A stretch of DNA of 37,739 nucleotides, taken from positions 1 to 37,739 of IMG/VR virus record IMGVR_UViG_3300027508_000016; one strand, 5' to 3'. Below the pieces are notes generated by a model. That model was not told where the DNA came from and ran no database searches. It saw only the letters and a program-made list of their open reading frames with translations. Source of the DNA: a virus. Position numbers and translations under genes: made by a program. Of this stretch, positions 9,364-18,551 are shown piece by piece. Position 1 is the first letter of the stretch. Each line of letters begins with the position of its first letter.

Positions 9364-9739
9364 TCCAATAGGTGATGCTTTGAATATGAACCCACTACAA
9401 CCTCTACTAACTAGTGCACAAAGAAAGTCGTTGGTGCCAACAGACTATGAGTATGCTCGTGGTAGTATGATTTCTGTTATTGAAAAAGGAAGCGAAGCAC
9501 TTAATGATATGCTCGGAGTTGCGCAACAAAGTCAACAGCCAAGGGCTTATGAGGTAGTTGCTACTCTTTTAAAGACAATAGCTGATACTAATAAAGATTT
9601 ACTTGAGCTTCAAAAGAGACATAAAGATATAGAGAGTATGGATGGTCCACAGACACCTCAAACAATTAACAATAATTTATTTGTTGGGTCGACTGCAGAA
9701 CTTCAAAAATTGATTAAACAGCAAAATGAACAAGAATGA
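9353..9739 (+). CDS. 16: Terminase small subunit gp16
   Basis: A 128-residue protein in the slot of T4 gp16, the DNA-recognition and regulatory subunit of the packaging motor. It has a short disordered N-terminus (PLQPLLTSAQ), a central helical region (SMISVIEKGSEALNDMLG, then YEVVATLLKTIADTNKDLLE and LQKRHKDIE) fitting the oligomerising coiled-coil core, and a C-terminal tail with NNNLFVGSTAELQKLIK, a pattern typical of T4-like small terminases. It overlaps gp15 and gp17 by 11 and 14 bases. T4 gp16 is longer (164 residues); marine relatives are often this short. Confidence 0.87.
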   Translation: MNNDPIGDALNMNPLQPLLTSAQRKSLVPTDYEYARGSMISVIEKGSEALNDMLGVAQQSQQPRAYEVVATLLKTIADTNKDLLELQKRHKDIESMDGPQTPQTINNNLFVGSTAELQKLIKQQNEQE

Positions 9740-11342
9740 TATCTATCTTGGTAATAAGAATCTAAAGCGTACTGATGTAAAGGTAGAATTTACAAGAGAA
9801 GAGATTCAAGAGTACATCAAATGTGCACGTAGTCCTGAGTATTTTATTGAGACTTATGTAAAGATTGTAAACGTTGATAGAGGTCTCATCCCGTTTATTC
9901 CTTATGACTATCAAAGAGATATTATAAGGTTAAATGAAAAAGAGCGTTTTGTTATATGTAAAATGCCGCGACAAGTTGGAAAGACAACAGCTGTTGTTGG
10001 TATTCTCCTTCATTCGATTCTTTTTAACGAGTTATATTCTGTTGCTATTCTTGCTAATAAGGAAGCGCAAGCGCAGGAGATTCTAAGTAGAATCCAACTT
10101 GCATATGAGCACTTACCTAAATGGCTACAACAAGGTGTAAAAGAATGGAATAAGACGTCTATTGAGCTTGAAAATGGATCTACTATTCTTGCCAGCTCAA
10201 CAGCTTCAAGCGCTATTCGTGGTACATCTCAAAACTTTATTTACTTAGATGAATTTGCTTTTGTTCCAAATAGTATACAAGAAACATTCTTCTCTTCTGT
10301 CTATCCTACAATCTCATCAGGTACAACTACTAAAGTGTTGATTACATCAACCCCTAACGGGTTGAATTTATTTTATAAATTGTGGGTAGATAGTGAGAAC
10401 GGAGACAACTCGTACAAGAGAATTGATGTTCATTGGTCAGATGTTCCAGGAAGAGATCAAGCCTGGAAAGAAGAAACTATTAGAAACACTTCTAAAGAAC
10501 AATTCAGACAAGAGTTTGAATGTGAGTTTCTCGGTTCTTCTAATACATTAATTTCGCCAGAAGTACTCAGAAGACTTGTTTACAAGCAACCACTCAGTAG
10601 CAACGAACACTTTAAGTTATTCTATGAACCCAGACAAATGGGATTATATATTATAATGGTGGATGTGTCAAGAGGGCTGGGTGGAGATTATTCAGCATTT
10701 ATTGTATATGATATATCTGATGCACCTTACAAAGTAGTTGCAACATATAGAAATAACAACATCTCACCTCTCCTATTTCCGGAAGTAATATATAATACAG
10801 CATTGAAGTATTTTAATGCTCATGTTCTTATTGAAACGAATGATATTGGCCAGCAAGTAGCTGATATTCTACATGAAGAGCTTGAGTATGAAAATATAGT
10901 ATACACGTCCAAAAATCCAAAGGGATCAGTTGAAGTATCTCAGGGGTTTGGTGGGACGTCTGTTAAAGGATTAAGAACAACTAAATCAACCAAGAAAATT
11001 GGATGTAACAATTTTAAAGCATTGGTTGAGAATGATAAGGTTGAATTGAATGACCTTGATCTTATTTCAGAGCTTTACAGATTCGTAAGTAACGGTAACA
11101 CATACGAAGCAGAAGATGGTAATGACGATCTAGCAATGTGTGGTGTACTGTTTGGGTGGACGATGACTCAGCCATTCATTAAAGAGATAACAAATTTAGA
11201 TATCAGACGCAGGCTTGTTGATGAGAAACAAAGAATGCTTGATGAGGAGATCACTCCTTTTGGTATCATATATGATGGACAGTCAATAGAGGACCAACCA
11301 ATAGTTTATGTTGATAATTTTGCAAGATATATGAATTCCTAG
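9726..11342 (+). CDS. 17: Terminase large subunit gp17 (ATPase-nuclease)
   Basis: A 538-residue packaging motor and headful nuclease. The N-terminal ATPase carries Walker A PRQVGKTT (81-88), Walker B FIYLDEF (171-177, D175 and E176) and coupling motif LITSTPNG (about 205-212). The C-terminal RNase H-like nuclease shows MVDVSRG (D313), VLIETND (E370, D373) and the acidic GNDDLA (D467/D468), the expected metal ligands. The protein translocates concatemeric DNA into the prohead through the portal. It overlaps gp16 and is followed by a late promoter before the sheath gene. Length is below T4 gp17 (610 residues) but normal for marine relatives. Confidence 0.96.
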   Translation: MNKNDIYLGNKNLKRTDVKVEFTREEIQEYIKCARSPEYFIETYVKIVNVDRGLIPFIPYDYQRDIIRLNEKERFVICKMPRQVGKTTAVVGILLHSILFNELYSVAILANKEAQAQEILSRIQLAYEHLPKWLQQGVKEWNKTSIELENGSTILASSTASSAIRGTSQNFIYLDEFAFVPNSIQETFFSSVYPTISSGTTTKVLITSTPNGLNLFYKLWVDSENGDNSYKRIDVHWSDVPGRDQAWKEETIRNTSKEQFRQEFECEFLGSSNTLISPEVLRRLVYKQPLSSNEHFKLFYEPRQMGLYIIMVDVSRGLGGDYSAFIVYDISDAPYKVVATYRNNNISPLLFPEVIYNTALKYFNAHVLIETNDIGQQVADILHEELEYENIVYTSKNPKGSVEVSQGFGGTSVKGLRTTKSTKKIGCNNFKALVENDKVELNDLDLISELYRFVSNGNTYEAEDGNDDLAMCGVLFGWTMTQPFIKEITNLDIRRRLVDEKQRMLDEEITPFGIIYDGQSIEDQPIVYVDNFARYMNS

Positions 11343-11358
11343 TGACGGTTGGCAATAT

Positions 11359-11366
11359 TATAAATA
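11359..11366 (+). promoter_or_regulatory. T4-type late promoter upstream of gp18
   Basis: TATAAATA, an exact match to the T4 late consensus, lies in the 54-base gap between terminase and sheath, 31 bases before the ATG and followed by an AGGAG ribosome site. Confidence 0.85.
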
Positions 11367-11396
11367 GAAAGAAACTCTAGTCTTTAGGAGATAAAA

Positions 11397-13472
11397 ATGG
11401 CATTTCAAGTTAGCCCAGGCGTAAATGTTTCAGAAATCGACTTAACAACCGTTGTCCCAGCAGTATCTACTTCTGTTGGAGCAATCTCTGGTGTGTTTAA
11501 GTGGGGTCCTGTCGGAAAAAGAACCCTTGTAAATTCTGAATCAGATCTAGTAACAAAGTTTGGTAAGCCTACCAATCACAATCCAGAAACATTTTTCACA
11601 GCTGCAAACTTTTTGGCGTATGGTAATGCACTTTATGTAGTAAGAGCAGCAAACACTGTCAACTTTGCAAACGGTGTTATTTCAGCTATTGCTAATACTA
11701 CTGGTACAGTGGCTAATGCTCAAGTGTTCACTGTAAAGAACGAAGAAGCATATGACACCATTACATGGAGCACAGATACAGATGTATTGTATGTTGCTAG
11801 ATATCCTGGTGAGATAGGTAACTCACTAAAGATTTCAGTTTGTGATTCTGGTAATGCTTTCAGTAAATCCATTGATATTAAGAATGGTGATGCTAACCTA
11901 GCTGTAGGTACAGTATCTGCCGTAGTCGGTTCAAATACAATAACAGTTGCAGTATCTAATACCGCTACAGGGACATTAGCTGAAGCAAACACAAGATTAG
12001 TGTCCGTGCTTAGCTCATTACAAGTGAATGATTTAATCGAAGTTGGTAATACTTCTATTGGCAAGCAGTATTTAAAAATTACAAGTTTACCAACAGCAAT
12101 GGGTACAAACGCATCATTTGCAAATTTGACACATAGATATTTTACAATCTCAACAGATAACTCTCTTCAGCTATCTGTAAACTGCTCAAGTAATAGTGTT
12201 TCAAAGTATTGGGAATATTTCCGTAATGTTCCTGGAGCTCCAGGTACCTCTGATTACCAATCAACATATGGAAACACTTCCGCTGTTGATGAGTTGCATG
12301 TAATCGTATCTGATCAAGACGGTAAGTTTACAGGTGTTCCTGGTACAATACTAGAGGTATATTCTGGGCTGTCTAGAGCAACAGATGCTAAAACGACAGA
12401 TGGCTCTACTAACTATTATAAAACTGTTATTAATGACAGTAGTAGACACATATGGTTTGGAAATGACCGAGCAGGTGTTCTATCAAATACTGCATTGAAT
12501 ATTACTAGCGTCGATACAGATCCATTATATTTGTCTTTTCAGTTGGGGCAAGACGGGGACACAGAAACAGATGTGGCTATCAGCACTGTTATTGGTGGAT
12601 ATGATTTATTCACATCTGCTGAAGATGTAGATATCTCTTTGATAATGACTGGTAAGTCAAGAGGCGGCACAAATGGTGAACAACTATCAAACTACCTTGT
12701 TGATAACATTGCAGAAGTACGTAAAGACTGTATTGTTTTAACATCTCCAGACAAGGCTGACGTTGTTAACAACTCTGGTCTAGATGAATCACAAGACACC
12801 GTTGATTTCAGAAACTCTTGCAGATCTTCTTCATATTTGGTAATCGATTCTGGTTACAAGTACCAGTACGACAAGTACAACGATATATTCCGTTGGATTC
12901 CACTTAACGGTGACATTGCTGGCTTATGTGTTCGTACAGATGCACAGCGTGATCCCTGGTTCTCTCCTGCTGGATTTAACCGTGGTCAGATTAAGAATGT
13001 TGTCAAGTTAGCTTATAACCCTAAGCAAGCCGACCGCGATCTTTTATATAAAAACGGTATCAACCCAGTTGCAACATTCCCAGGACAAGGTACAATCCTG
13101 TACGGTGATAAGACAGCATTGGCTAAGCCTAGTGCATTTGATCGTATCAACGTTCGTAGATTGTTTATTGTGCTTGAAAAAGCAATTGCAACTGCATCTA
13201 AATTCTCTTTATTCGAATTGAATGATGAGTTCACAAGAGCGCAATTTGTTTCTCTTGTAGAACCATTCTTAAGAGATGTACAGGGACGTAGAGGTATTTA
13301 CGACTATAGAGTTGTTTGTGATGAAACAAACAATACTGGCGAAGTGATTGATAGAAATGAATTTATCGGAGATATATACGTTAAGCCAGCCAAATCAATT
13401 AACTTTATCCAACTTAACTTTGTTGCAGTAAGAACTGGTGTTGCGTTCGATGAAGTTGTTGGTAGATTTTAA
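11397..13472 (+). CDS. 18: Tail sheath protein gp18
   Basis: A 691-residue contractile sheath subunit. The N-terminus contains QVSPGVNVSEIDLTTVVP, the classic sheath opening, followed by GVFKWGPV. The C-terminal core includes RWIPLNGDIAGLCVRTD, then PWFSPAGFNRG, a highly conserved sheath motif, and SLVEPFLRDVQGRRGIYDY near the end. The variable middle (about 100-380) fits the surface protrusion domains. It polymerises around the gp19 tube and contracts on infection. It starts behind a perfect late promoter and is followed 15 bp later by the tube gene. Length is close to T4 gp18 (659 residues). Confidence 0.96.
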   Translation: MAFQVSPGVNVSEIDLTTVVPAVSTSVGAISGVFKWGPVGKRTLVNSESDLVTKFGKPTNHNPETFFTAANFLAYGNALYVVRAANTVNFANGVISAIANTTGTVANAQVFTVKNEEAYDTITWSTDTDVLYVARYPGEIGNSLKISVCDSGNAFSKSIDIKNGDANLAVGTVSAVVGSNTITVAVSNTATGTLAEANTRLVSVLSSLQVNDLIEVGNTSIGKQYLKITSLPTAMGTNASFANLTHRYFTISTDNSLQLSVNCSSNSVSKYWEYFRNVPGAPGTSDYQSTYGNTSAVDELHVIVSDQDGKFTGVPGTILEVYSGLSRATDAKTTDGSTNYYKTVINDSSRHIWFGNDRAGVLSNTALNITSVDTDPLYLSFQLGQDGDTETDVAISTVIGGYDLFTSAEDVDISLIMTGKSRGGTNGEQLSNYLVDNIAEVRKDCIVLTSPDKADVVNNSGLDESQDTVDFRNSCRSSSYLVIDSGYKYQYDKYNDIFRWIPLNGDIAGLCVRTDAQRDPWFSPAGFNRGQIKNVVKLAYNPKQADRDLLYKNGINPVATFPGQGTILYGDKTALAKPSAFDRINVRRLFIVLEKAIATASKFSLFELNDEFTRAQFVSLVEPFLRDVQGRRGIYDYRVVCDETNNTGEVIDRNEFIGDIYVKPAKSINFIQLNFVAVRTGVAFDEVVGRF

Positions 13473-13487
13473 TTAAGGAGACAATAA

Positions 13488-13997
13488 ATGGCTTTCAGTA
13501 TTAATGCATTCAAGTCGTTAGTAAGCACTACCGACTTTGCAAGACCAGCGCTGTTTCAGGTGTTTATTTCAACACCTCCAGGCGTGCCTGCTCTGATCCC
13601 TTTCAGTCCTTTCCTAGTTCGTTCTGCCAGCCTTCCAGCATCTACAGTTGGACAGGTATCCATTCCTTATGGTGGTAGAACAATCAAAATTGCAGGTGAG
13701 AGACAATATGGTGATTGGTCAACAACAGTAATGAACGACGAAGGGTTCATTATCAGAAACGCAGTTGAGCAATGGGTTGAAATCATCAACCAGAGGACAA
13801 CTAATTTCAGAGCATTTCCTAGTGAATATAAAGTTGACTTAACAGTCAGTCAGTATTCCAAAAAAGGACCACCTCTGAAGATTGTTAAGCTAGTTGGATG
13901 TTTCCCAACAAATATTAGTGAAATTGCTTTGGATTGGGGATCTGCGGATCAGATTGAAGAATATAGTATTACTTGGTCTTACGACTACTGGGAATGA
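13488..13997 (+). CDS. 19: Tail tube protein gp19
   Basis: A 169-residue tube subunit directly after the sheath gene. It has the gp19 pattern: DFARPALFQVFISTPPG, then FLVRSASLPASTVGQVSIPY and GRTIKIAGERQYGDW, and a C-terminal beta strand ending in EYSITWSYDYWE. It stacks as hexameric rings inside the sheath to form the DNA conduit. Length is close to T4 gp19 (163 residues). A strong AAGGAG precedes the ATG. Confidence 0.95.
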   Translation: MAFSINAFKSLVSTTDFARPALFQVFISTPPGVPALIPFSPFLVRSASLPASTVGQVSIPYGGRTIKIAGERQYGDWSTTVMNDEGFIIRNAVEQWVEIINQRTTNFRAFPSEYKVDLTVSQYSKKGPPLKIVKLVGCFPTNISEIALDWGSADQIEEYSITWSYDYWE

Positions 13998-14039
13998 AAT
14001 GAGGGGGAGATTATCTCCTCTTCTAATATAGGATAAAAT

Positions 14040-15560
14040 ATGGCCAGTCTATTTGGATTTGAATTCAAACGGGTTACTCCTGAGGAGCCGCCCGTTTCCT
14101 TTGCACCACAGTCTAATGACGATGGTGCTGTTGTTGTTGCAGCCGGAGGGTCATACGGAACATATGTAGATCTAGAAGGTACTGCAAGAACAGAAGCAGA
14201 GTTAGTTACACGATATAGAGATATGTCTATCACAGCTGATATTGATAGAGCTGTTGAAGAGATTGTCAATGAAGCTATTGTTCATGAGACAGATGAGAAG
14301 ATAGTTGAACTTAACTTGAATGGATTAAATTATCCAGATAATATTAAAGCTGCAATTATTCAAGAGTTTAATACAGTTAAGAATCTTTTGAATTTTGAAG
14401 AAAAGTCATATGATCTTTTCAAGAGATGGTATATTGATGGTAGATTATACTACCATGTAATTATAGATGAGAAGAATCCTCGTTTAGGAATCAAAGAGCT
14501 TAGAAACGTTGATCCTAGAAAGATCAGAAAGATTCGCGAGCAGAAAAAGAAAAAAGATCCTAAGTCAGAATCAGTTGTTACTCAGACCACAAAAGAGTAT
14601 TACATCTACAATGAAAAAGGATACAATGCACAGGGTATAGGTAGCGGAGCAGCTGCTTACTCTGCAACTGGTATCAAGATAGCAAAAGACGCAATCGTCC
14701 ATTGTACGTCCGGTCTAATGGATACAAACGGTACGATGGTTATATCTTATTTGCACAAAGCAATTAAGCCATTGAACCAGTTGAGAGTACTTGAAGATGC
14801 AACAGTTATTTACAGAATATCAAGAGCACCAGAGAGACGTATATTTTACATTGATGTAGGTAACCTACCTAAGATGAAGGCAGAACAATATCTTCGTGAT
14901 ATGATGGTTCGCCATAAGAACAGATTAGTATACGATGCTACTACTGGTGAAGTAAGAGATGACCGTAAGTTCATGACAATGTTGGAAGATTACTGGCTTC
15001 CTCGTCGTGAAGGTGGTAAGGGTACAGAAATTACTACATTACCAGGTGGTGAGAATCTTGGTAAGATGGAAGATGTTGAATACTTCCAAAAGAAATTATA
15101 TCAAGCTCTTAATGTACCAGCAACAAGATTACAAACCGAACAGACATATTCGATTGGTAGAGCAACAGAGATTACAAGAGACGAAGTTAAATTCTCAAAA
15201 TTTATCTCAAGAATGAGAGCTAAATTCTCTACATTATTTTTGAAATGTCTTGAAAAACAGTTAGTGTTGAAGGGTATTGTCACAGTTGAAGACTGGAAGT
15301 CAATGTCCCAAGCTATTAAGTTTGATTATGCAAAAGATAACTACTATGAAGAGTTAAAAGAAACTGATGTCTTAAATTCTAGACTACAGGTTGCTGGTTT
15401 ACTGACTCCATATATTGGTAAGTATTATTCGCATGATTGGATTAGATCTAACATTTTCAAACAAAGCGATGAAGATAGAGAGCAGATGGATGAGCAGATC
15501 AAAGAAGAGCTGAGCAATCAAATCTACTATCCACCTCCACCGCCAGAACCTCAACAATAA
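14040..15560 (+). CDS. 20: Portal protein gp20
   Basis: A 506-residue homologue of T4 gp20, the dodecameric portal at the head vertex through which gp17 drives DNA. Conserved parts include ELVTRYRDMSITADIDRAVE, then IVNEAIV, the YYHVIIDEKNPRLGIKELRN and VDPRKI region, the stem/crown segment ISRAPERRIFYIDVGNLP and the RRxGGKGTEITTLPGG tunnel-loop region. The C-terminus is a charged helical tail ending in a proline run (YYPPPPPEPQQ). It starts 42 bp after gp19 and is followed by prohead core genes as in T4. Confidence 0.96.
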   Translation: MASLFGFEFKRVTPEEPPVSFAPQSNDDGAVVVAAGGSYGTYVDLEGTARTEAELVTRYRDMSITADIDRAVEEIVNEAIVHETDEKIVELNLNGLNYPDNIKAAIIQEFNTVKNLLNFEEKSYDLFKRWYIDGRLYYHVIIDEKNPRLGIKELRNVDPRKIRKIREQKKKKDPKSESVVTQTTKEYYIYNEKGYNAQGIGSGAAAYSATGIKIAKDAIVHCTSGLMDTNGTMVISYLHKAIKPLNQLRVLEDATVIYRISRAPERRIFYIDVGNLPKMKAEQYLRDMMVRHKNRLVYDATTGEVRDDRKFMTMLEDYWLPRREGGKGTEITTLPGGENLGKMEDVEYFQKKLYQALNVPATRLQTEQTYSIGRATEITRDEVKFSKFISRMRAKFSTLFLKCLEKQLVLKGIVTVEDWKSMSQAIKFDYAKDNYYEELKETDVLNSRLQVAGLLTPYIGKYYSHDWIRSNIFKQSDEDREQMDEQIKEELSNQIYYPPPPPEPQQ

Positions 15561-15572
15561 ATAGGAGTATCG

Positions 15573-15791
15573 ATGGATTCTACAGCAACACAATATGGAG
15601 TGAGTGACCTTGTGAGACATGCTTACGAGGGACAACCTGCCAAGATGCAGGATGTATTTAATGAATTGATGGCAGGCAGAATCTATGACTCCATTCAACA
15701 AAAGAAGGTCGAAGTAGCGCAGCGCTTCTTCAACAAAGACACAGAAGAATTTAACTCACAAGAAGAGGACGAATATGGCGAAAACTCTTAA
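15573..15791 (+). CDS. 67: Small prohead core protein, gp67-like
   Basis: A 72-residue acidic, helical protein between portal and the longer core gene, the position of T4 gene 67. Motifs include VRHAYEGQPAKMQDVFNELM and VEVAQRFFN, with an acidic tail (QEEDEYGE). In T4 gp67 is part of the internal scaffold and is processed by gp21; no clear L/I-x-E cleavage site stands out here. Its end overlaps the next gene by 17 bases. Assignment rests mainly on position, size and composition. Confidence 0.62.
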   Translation: MDSTATQYGVSDLVRHAYEGQPAKMQDVFNELMAGRIYDSIQQKKVEVAQRFFNKDTEEFNSQEEDEYGENS

Positions 15792-16506
15792 CCAAATTCT
15801 AGAGGTATATGCTCCTAAATCCAAGGACGAGAAAAAGTTCATGGATAAACACATTACCACTAAGAATAAATTAGACGATCGTGGTACTCAAGATGATAAG
15901 CTGTTTAATGCTACAAACATTAAAGCAGTAAATCGTGAGACAGAGCACGGATATAATCCAGGTAATGATGAGAAGGTATATGAAGAAGCCACAAAGGGTT
16001 TGCACCCAATGGCCCTTCACGTAATGCCAGTTAAAAAAGATGGTAAAACAAAATACCATGTTATGAAGGTTGGTAGAGATCTCGAGCAACATATATCTAA
16101 GGGTGAGCATCTTTCTGATTCAGAGCTTGACGATGCCACAGAAGCTGGTGCAAAAATCAAGAATGTTACAGTCATCGGCCGAAACAAAATTACAGAAGAA
16201 GAGTTGGATGAAAAGACTCTTACTCCAGCAGAGATGAAGAAACGCGAAGAAGTAGCAAAAGCTATCGAGCGTGATAATCCAAGCATGCCAATGTCTAAAA
16301 AGATGGCTATTGCAACTGCTACTGCTAAGAAGGTTGCTGAAGAAGTAGAAGAGTTGACAGAAGATGAAGAACTAACTCAATTACTCAATACAATTTACGA
16401 AAATCTATCTGATGAAAATAAAGAGATCTTTGAGCAGATTCTTGACGAAGATCCAGAACAAATGATTGAATTCTTAGAACAATTGGAGCTGCAAGATGGC
16501 GAGTAG
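15775..16506 (+). CDS. 68: Prohead core protein, gp68-like
   Basis: A 243-residue, highly charged protein in the slot of T4 gene 68, between gp67-like and gp21. It opens with MAKTLNQILEVYAPKSKDEK and has a lysine-rich middle with the helix LTPAEMKKREEVAKAIERD and KKMAIATATAKKVAEE, a segment I recall in prohead core proteins of marine T4-like phages. The end is very acidic (TEDEELTQLL, ILDEDPEQMIEFLEQLEL). This is consistent with a scaffold core protein lost or degraded during head maturation. It is longer than T4 gp68 (141 residues), so homology is inferred. Confidence 0.58.
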   Translation: MAKTLNQILEVYAPKSKDEKKFMDKHITTKNKLDDRGTQDDKLFNATNIKAVNRETEHGYNPGNDEKVYEEATKGLHPMALHVMPVKKDGKTKYHVMKVGRDLEQHISKGEHLSDSELDDATEAGAKIKNVTVIGRNKITEEELDEKTLTPAEMKKREEVAKAIERDNPSMPMSKKMAIATATAKKVAEEVEELTEDEELTQLLNTIYENLSDENKEIFEQILDEDPEQMIEFLEQLELQDGE

Positions 16507-16843
16507 AACATTAATTAACCAAAAGGGCGGCAAGTTTGTTGTCCTTTTTACATCTAACACAGAATTAACAGTAGCTTCAGCAAACTCCGGTATTGCTGGG
16601 GAAACAGTTACTGGTCTTCATATTAACCAAGTATGGTATGGACTAGATAGTGGTTTTTGGAAAATAGCACGTGGAGCTAATAATATACTTTTTGCCGAGA
16701 CATCAGTATACTTAGATTTTGCAGGCAACGGAGCATCTATTCAAGTAGATCCATCAGCTAATGTGGTTGTAAATTGTACATCAGCAAATAGTACACTTAT
16801 TATTGATTTCCAAAAAGTATCTACATTCACTAGCGAATATTAA
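16496..16843 (+). CDS. Hypothetical structural protein in head operon
   Basis: A 115-residue protein that overlaps the preceding gene by 11 bases and precedes gp21 by 11. It is beta-rich, has a hydrophobic middle (GLHINQVWYGLDSGFWKIAR) and Ala/Ser/Asn-rich strands (SIQVDPSANVVVNCTSANST), and lacks charged coiled-coil segments. I do not recognise a named T4 equivalent. Because it sits within the prohead assembly operon, a capsid-associated or decoration role is possible but unproven. Confidence 0.6.
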   Translation: MASRTLINQKGGKFVVLFTSNTELTVASANSGIAGETVTGLHINQVWYGLDSGFWKIARGANNILFAETSVYLDFAGNGASIQVDPSANVVVNCTSANSTLIIDFQKVSTFTSEY

Positions 16844-16854
16844 GAGGAACTAAG

Positions 16855-17502
16855 ATGAAGCTCATGTGCGAAGTTAACGAGAGTGTAAATTTTCTTGTAG
16901 AAGAAAAAGAAGGTAAGAATCACTACTTTATTGAAGGCATCTTCATGCAAGCCGACTTACCTAACCGTAACGGTAGAATGTATAAGAGTAACATTCTTGA
17001 GAGAGAAGTCAATAGATATAATACAGAGTATGTTAAAGAGAACAGAGCGTTTGGCGAATTAGGTCATCCATCTGGTCCTAATATTAACCTTGAGCGTGTC
17101 TCGCACATGACACAAAAGTTAGTCAAAGAAGGATCTAACTTTGTTGGCAGAGCAAAGATTATGGATACTCCTTATGGTCAAATTGTTAAAAACTTGATGA
17201 GTGAAGGTGCAAAGCTTGGTGTTTCTTCAAGAGGTATGGGCTCTCTTGTTGCAAACAGAGAAGGTATCAATGAAGTACAGGATGACTTTCATCTTGCCAC
17301 TGCTGCTGATATCGTTGCAGATCCATCAGCTCCTGAGGCATTCGTAAGAGGCATCATGGAGGGAGTAGAATGGGTTTGGGACAATGGTATTCTCAAGGCA
17401 CAGCGTCTTGAAGAAATGAAAAAAGAAATTCAAAAGACTTCTAGCCGCAATCTAGAAGAACAGAAGATTAAAGTCTTCTCAGAATTCCTTCGCTCACTGT
17501 AA
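16855..17502 (+). CDS. 21: Prohead maturation protease gp21
   Basis: A 215-residue serine protease that cuts the scaffold and capsid proteins inside the prohead. Recognisable parts are IEGIFMQADLPNRNGRMY, then GELGHPSGPNINLERVSHM with the catalytic-type H71, and GVSSRGMGSL with the candidate nucleophile in SSRG (124-127). The family shares the herpesvirus assemblin fold. It is followed by its main substrates, gp22 and gp23, behind separate late promoters. Length matches T4 gp21 (212 residues). Confidence 0.94.
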   Translation: MKLMCEVNESVNFLVEEKEGKNHYFIEGIFMQADLPNRNGRMYKSNILEREVNRYNTEYVKENRAFGELGHPSGPNINLERVSHMTQKLVKEGSNFVGRAKIMDTPYGQIVKNLMSEGAKLGVSSRGMGSLVANREGINEVQDDFHLATAADIVADPSAPEAFVRGIMEGVEWVWDNGILKAQRLEEMKKEIQKTSSRNLEEQKIKVFSEFLRSL

Positions 17503-17512
17503 GAATTTAAAA

Positions 17513-17520
17513 TATAAATA
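17513..17520 (+). promoter_or_regulatory. T4-type late promoter upstream of gp22
   Basis: TATAAATA, an exact late consensus, lies in the 44-base gap between gp21 and gp22. An AAGGAG ribosome site follows before ATG 17547. Confidence 0.85.
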
Positions 17521-17546
17521 ATAAAAGAACATTTAAGGAGTTATAA

Positions 17547-18518
17547 ATGGCAACAAGAAAACAATTAGATGAATTAACAGTGGGTGGTGGCGCTACAGGA
17601 GTCTCTATGGTTCCTGATGCTGGCACTAAAAAAACCACACTGCCTAATTCTAAAAGTCAAGGCGACATGAATCCTCAGTCAGTAGCTGGTGATCAGGAAG
17701 AAACTGATCCACAAAACAACACAGCTCCAACTGGTGATATGTCTGCTCAGAATAAAGCATCCGTTGCAATGAAAGGCGCAGCAATGAAAGAGCATATCGA
17801 CGCAATGTTTAACGGAGAAGATCTTTCCGAAGACTTCAAAGAAAAAGCATCTACTATTTTCGAAGCTGCTGTTCAAGTACGCATTGCTGAAGAAATCGCA
17901 GATCTAGAAGAACAATACTCAACAAAACTAGAAGAAGCTCTTGAAGAAGTTACTACTGAGATGTCGTCTAAACTAGATGACTATCTCGACTATTGTGTTG
18001 AGCAGTGGATGGCAGAAAACGAAGTTGCTATTGAGCATTCTCTAAGAACAGAAATCACAGAAGAGTTCATGGAAGGTATGAAGAAGCTATTTGCTGAAAA
18101 CTATATCGAGATTCCAGAAGACAAATTGAACGTGTTGGAAGAGTTGACAGCAACTGTTGAGCAACTAGAAGACAAATTGAATGCACAGATTAATGAAAAC
18201 ATTGAGCTGTCTAAATCAATTAGCGAATACTCAAAGCACGAAATCTTTGATCAAGTAGCAGAAGGCCTAGTTATGACACAAGTTGAAAAACTTCGTCAGC
18301 TAGCAGAGGGTATTGACTTTGACGGATCAGACAACTATATGAGAAAGTTAGTTCTTGTTAAGGAGAACTATTTCCCATCAAAACCAGCAGCTCAAGACAT
18401 CAGAGAAGAAGAAGAAGCGATTGGTAACAACGATCTAAATGAAGAAACTCAAGTTTCTTTCCAAGATGCAGGAATTAAACGCTACTATAATTCAATCGCG
18501 CGAAATTCAAAAGTATAA
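17547..18518 (+). CDS. 22: Prohead scaffold protein gp22
   Basis: A 323-residue scaffold protein around which gp23 assembles, then degraded by gp21. The first 80 residues are low-complexity (Gly, Thr, Gln, Asn); the rest is acidic and strongly helical, for example ADLEEQYSTKLEEALEEVTT and VLEELTATVEQLEDKLNAQI, as expected of the coiled-coil scaffold core. It contains several L/I-x-E sites that would suit gp21. It lies between the protease and the major capsid gene, as in T4. Confidence 0.92.
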   Translation: MATRKQLDELTVGGGATGVSMVPDAGTKKTTLPNSKSQGDMNPQSVAGDQEETDPQNNTAPTGDMSAQNKASVAMKGAAMKEHIDAMFNGEDLSEDFKEKASTIFEAAVQVRIAEEIADLEEQYSTKLEEALEEVTTEMSSKLDDYLDYCVEQWMAENEVAIEHSLRTEITEEFMEGMKKLFAENYIEIPEDKLNVLEELTATVEQLEDKLNAQINENIELSKSISEYSKHEIFDQVAEGLVMTQVEKLRQLAEGIDFDGSDNYMRKLVLVKENYFPSKPAAQDIREEEEAIGNNDLNEETQVSFQDAGIKRYYNSIARNSKV

Positions 18519-18521
18519 ATA
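18514..18521 (+). promoter_or_regulatory. T4-type late promoter upstream of gp23
   Basis: TATAAATA overlaps the gp22 stop codon (TAA 18516-18518) and stands 30 bases before the capsid gene ATG, giving the most expressed protein its own promoter. A CTAAGGAGA ribosome site follows. Confidence 0.85.
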
Positions 18522-18551
18522 AAATCATATTAACCCTCTAAGGAGATCCAC

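Noticed and set aside
15556-15563. AATAAATA before the gp67-like gene as a late promoter
   Set aside because: The first base differs and it overlaps the portal stop region; chance is likely in AT-rich sequence.
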